Source of the DNA: Oegoconia quadripuncta
Lineage: Eukaryota > Arthropoda > Insecta > Lepidoptera > Autostichidae
Assembly: GCA_949316235.1 (NCBI GenBank)
Contig: OX438751.1
Coordinates: forward strand, 2,090,413 to 2,154,412
Direction: 5' to 3'
Length of the DNA stretch: 64,000 nucleotides
How positions within the stretch are numbered: the stretch's first letter is position 1; every line of letters begins with the position of its first letter. Position numbers and translations under genes: made by a program. A model generated the notes under the pieces. It did no database searches. It was not told the origin of the DNA and saw only the letters and a list, made by a program, of their open reading frames with translations. Below, one piece after another: positions 61,174 through 64,000 of this stretch.

Positions 61174-62470
61174 TTGTCTTCAATAACTAATTATAATAAG
61201 GACCTGGAGAATATTACTAGTTGGTCCACTAAGAACAGCCTCGTACTTAACCCCTCGAAATCTAAGTATATGATTATTGGTTCTAAGAAACAAGTAGGTG
61301 ACATTTCAAACTATAACCCGGACGTTATTGTGTTGAACAATAGTATCGAGAGGGTTGAGGAGGCAAGAAATCTAGGTATCCTGATGGATGATGGTCTGAG
61401 ATTTGAGAATCACATTGTGCGTTTAGTACAAAATTGTTTCTTCCGCCTAACGGTTCTTTACAAAATTCGTCACCTTTTAAAAGAAGAAGTACGTATTAAG
61501 CTGTGTGAGTCGTTAGTCCTCTCAAAACTCAACTATGGGGATTTAGTATTTGGACCGCGACTGCTCTCTAAAACCCAACGACTCATTCAACGTGTACAGA
61601 ATGCCTGTTATCGCTACTGTTATACTATTCCACCACGTAGTCATATTACCCCGTATCTGAATAATAATGCTACTTTAAACATGAAGTCTCGCAGACAGTT
61701 TCATCTGGCCTGCCTAATGTTCGATATTATGAATAACCGGAGTCCGGGATATCTATATAACAAGCTACATTTATCTCCCTTCCACCGCAGGTACAATACC
61801 AGACCTACTCGGACTCTGTTGGCAGGTTATCAACACAAAACCGTCGCGTTCAGAGGTTGCTTTCGCTATCAGGCTACAAAGTGTTGGAATAATCTGCCCC
61901 CACCTCTCCGATGTCCAATGACGAAACTGACCTATAAAACTCATGTCAAACGTGCAATACTTGATAAGCAAGAAATTGGCATACCTGATAGATACATCAC
62001 ACCCTTTTGAAAAGTACCCACCTATCTAATGCATTACATTTTAGAATATCCATTATTTATTAATCTATGCACCTGTTTTACAATGTTTACGATATATTTA
62101 TTTACATCTACTTAGATATTTATTCTAGTATAAATATATAATAATATATACTTAAATATGATTTATTGTTTATAATAACTTGTATAATATCAATATACCT
62201 AATCATGTGTATTTCATATCCATTTGCGTTCTCATACCGCTCACTAGTTCCAAACTGGTCCCAACAGAATACCAGCGCTCCATCCGTCCGCGGGCGGAGC
62301 ACCATGCTGAGTTGGAACCATTTTGTCCCTACAGCACATAATAACTGATATTTTAGAATTTTTATTCCTGTAATACTGCTATACTGTTCTGTTCTGTATT
62401 ACCAATTGTTATAATTGTGCAATGTGCTTAGAGGCAAATAAACAAATTATCTATCTATCTATCTACATAC
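61174..62470 (+). mobile_element. 5'-truncated non-LTR retrotransposon, intact RT C-terminal frame, (ATCT)n tail
   Basis: An intact frame of about 278 codons begins near the thumb region: L-V-L-N-P-S-K-S-K-Y-M-I-I-G, N-L-G-I-L-M-D-D, K-I-R-H-L-L-K-E-E-V-R-I-K-L, L-V-L-S-K-L-N-Y-G. It ends C-W-N-N-L-P-P-P-L-R and Y-K-T-H-V-K-R. These are standard C-terminal motifs of jockey/CR1-like reverse transcriptases. The Y-A-D-D box is lost by truncation. The 3' UTR of about 450 bp closes with AATAAACAAATT and an ATCT repeat. It sits upstream of, and antisense to, the right channel-like gene. Confidence 0.87.
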
Positions 62471-63320
62471 CTGCTTCTATTTAAATTTTTATTTGTTCCG
62501 TAATACTAATATAATTACCTACATACAACACGTATACAAAAACATATTTCAAATCTATATTATTTATTTATTATTTATATTATTTACATTAATCCGGCAA
62601 TATTGATTTTTTTGATTAATGTCGCAACTGTACCTATGATTCTCCTCGGGTAATAGCTGAAAATCAGTGTTTTGTTCTTTGAACAATCTCATACACTGAC
62701 CCATTTGTCCTGTTGCAGCACATATATGCGTCACTCAGGAACTCTATGGGGGAGCCCTAAGTTCAGCAGTGGACGTCCTGCGGCTGATATGATGATGATG
62801 ATGACAGTCTGTTTATTTCTGGATGATATATTCATTGATTTTCTCGGGGGATTTCTGTAATATTACATTGTAGATACATATTACCTAACCATAACGAGCA
62901 TCACTCAGCCCCCTTTTCCCATTAAATTTTAACCTTGAGCTAGTCACTTTTGCATTTAATTTGAAGAGAGGAGGAAATCATATCTTTTCCTTGTTAGACT
63001 AATTTTGGAGCCCAAAGTAGAGTGGTTTTCACGGAACCCGCTTACCTACTTCCAGTAGGTGATGTTCAGCTGTACCGTTGTTGATCCTTGCTATACAGGA
63101 GTTGCAGTGCGAGGGTGTGGAGGTCATGTAACCATAACTTATGTATTGGCCATGTGTAGGAACCACTCTGGACCTATCCATCTCTTCCGGTGAGTGCCGC
63201 AAAAGGCGACAATAGACCAATAAGAGGCAGCAGTGTCAATGGTGCGGAGTTCCCAAAAAATTTGGGATCGTCAATCCGCTTGCCCAGCATGGCTATTAGA
63301 GCAAAACCTCACATGGAAAG
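62471..63320. other. Unassigned stretch with retroelement ends
   Basis: 62715-62805 carries the RTE-like 'ggagccctaagttcagcagtgg' end with GATGATGAT. 63035-63130 is an inverse copy of the repeat at 15840-15955. No gene is supported. Confidence 0.45.
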
Positions 63321-63328
63321 CGATTCAA

Positions 63329-63449
63329 ATGTCTTGCCAGTTCAAAATGAATGAAGCTGGATTCACAGTTGTCATGGCCCCAACGAATCGTGGCTCGTTT
63401 GCAGTTATTGATGACTCACACTTGACTAACTGCCAACTGAGTTCGCAGG
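63329..63449 (+). other. Weak exon candidate
   Basis: An open stretch (M-N-E-A-G-F-T-V-V-M-A-P-T-N-R then S-F-A-V-I-D-D-S-H-L) is bounded by a plausible acceptor (TGTCTTGCCAG, 63339) and the donor TCGCAG/GTAATG. The family is not recognised; no neighbouring exon found. Confidence 0.2.
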
Positions 63450-64000
63450 TAATGCATGTTATTTTAAACATAATGGCGCTTGACCTAAAATTCATATGAA
63501 TAGAAAGATTGTATAAATCTCTCGATAGAAACAATCGGAATCGCGATGCTATAATACAGCAATGGAATTCAGCTATATTGATAATGTTCGAAAATTGCGG
63601 TTCCTCGTTGTTGAATTATTCAGTCTTGTTTTTGTCTTTATATGATTAGATTTTTATAATGTAGTCGGATTTTTATAACTTTTTAAAGACTTTATTTAGA
63701 CATAAAAAAAAAACAATATATTTTTGAATTTCTTTCGTCGGACTGGTCATTTGATAATATTCTCGATGGGGTGCTGGAATTATTATTGTGAAGTGTATCA
63801 AAATGGCTGTTTGTGTCAGCCATATTGGTTTTATCGTAACGACTACCCTATGGCACTCCAGGAACCAGTACGAATTTAATGACACCTCATTCACATTTAA
63901 AAAATAAGTGAGCCGCCAATCTGACGTCAGCAGTGGCGGGTGTATTCTAAATCTGAACAAACTACAAACAATCCAAATGTGAAATGGCTCCCCCAGCAAT
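63450..64000. other. Unassigned right edge
   Basis: 63750-63840 resembles 38180-38270 ('ccaatatgg-tgaca' and 'cagcaccccatc-aga' blocks), so it is a dispersed repeat. The minus-strand open frame over it is not a gene. Confidence 0.4.

Noticed and set aside
63673..63999. Minus-strand 108-codon ORF at the right edge, considered as an upstream channel exon
   Set aside because: No S5/pore motif, and part of it is a dispersed repeat shared with about 38180-38270.

Overview
The window looks like a piece of a lepidopteran (moth or butterfly) nuclear genome. It is AT-rich and intron-bearing. It is crowded with several tRNA-derived SINE families, 5'-truncated non-LTR retrotransposons, MITE-like foldback elements and a decayed mariner. 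The assignment to Lepidoptera rests on the look of the repeats and is an inference. Most of the 64 kb is repeat or unrecognised non-coding DNA; only three loci are convincing genes.

Left end (4.4-11.9 kb, + strand): the 3' half of a gene for an HCN/CNG-type channel-like protein. Four short exons encode the end of the S6 helix, the C-linker and most of a cyclic-nucleotide-binding domain (CNBD). A single 2.64-kb last exon encodes the end of the CNBD and a very long disordered, repeat-rich, basic/acidic tail. Right end (60.8-51.3 kb, - strand): a paralogue with the same exon lengths (132, 174, 79, 131 nt) and intron phases, followed by a giant last exon. The two genes face each other tail to tail about 39 kb apart, and their N-terminal parts (S1-S5, pore) lie outside the window. 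Both CNBDs lack the usual phosphate-cassette Glu and Arg. The last exon of the right-hand gene is interrupted by one in-frame UGA followed by C. Beyond it a clean 560-codon frame continues and carries the tail conserved in the left-hand gene, so this is a stop-codon-readthrough candidate.

Centre (27.1-28.1 kb, + strand): three very small ORFs of 29, 32 and 31 codons in about 900 bp, each a one-helix membrane micropeptide. They share N-L-x-A-T-Y-x-I-L near the start and L-W-L-L-Y near the end. This closely matches sarcolamban, the insect counterpart of phospholamban/sarcolipin that regulates SERCA. The first is preceded by a TATA box and an arthropod initiator at canonical spacing. I regard this three-member micropeptide cluster as the most interesting content of the window.

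Remaining landscape: a CA microsatellite (0.67-0.94 kb); a 47-bp x 27 minisatellite with a higher-order nine-unit structure (12.97-14.24 kb); reverse-transcriptase remnants (2.6, 18.3, 20.6, 23, 25.4, 61.2 kb); a THAP-domain start and a mariner remnant (24.6-25.3 kb); several MITE/foldback families (5.8, 15.3, 17.0, 26.0, 30.0, 30.9, 34.5, 56.4, 60.1 kb); and an unusual retroposon pair with a shared head and different tails (33.1 and 35.2 kb). Repeats often sit inside one another. One SINE has landed exactly on the stop codon of the left channel-like gene.
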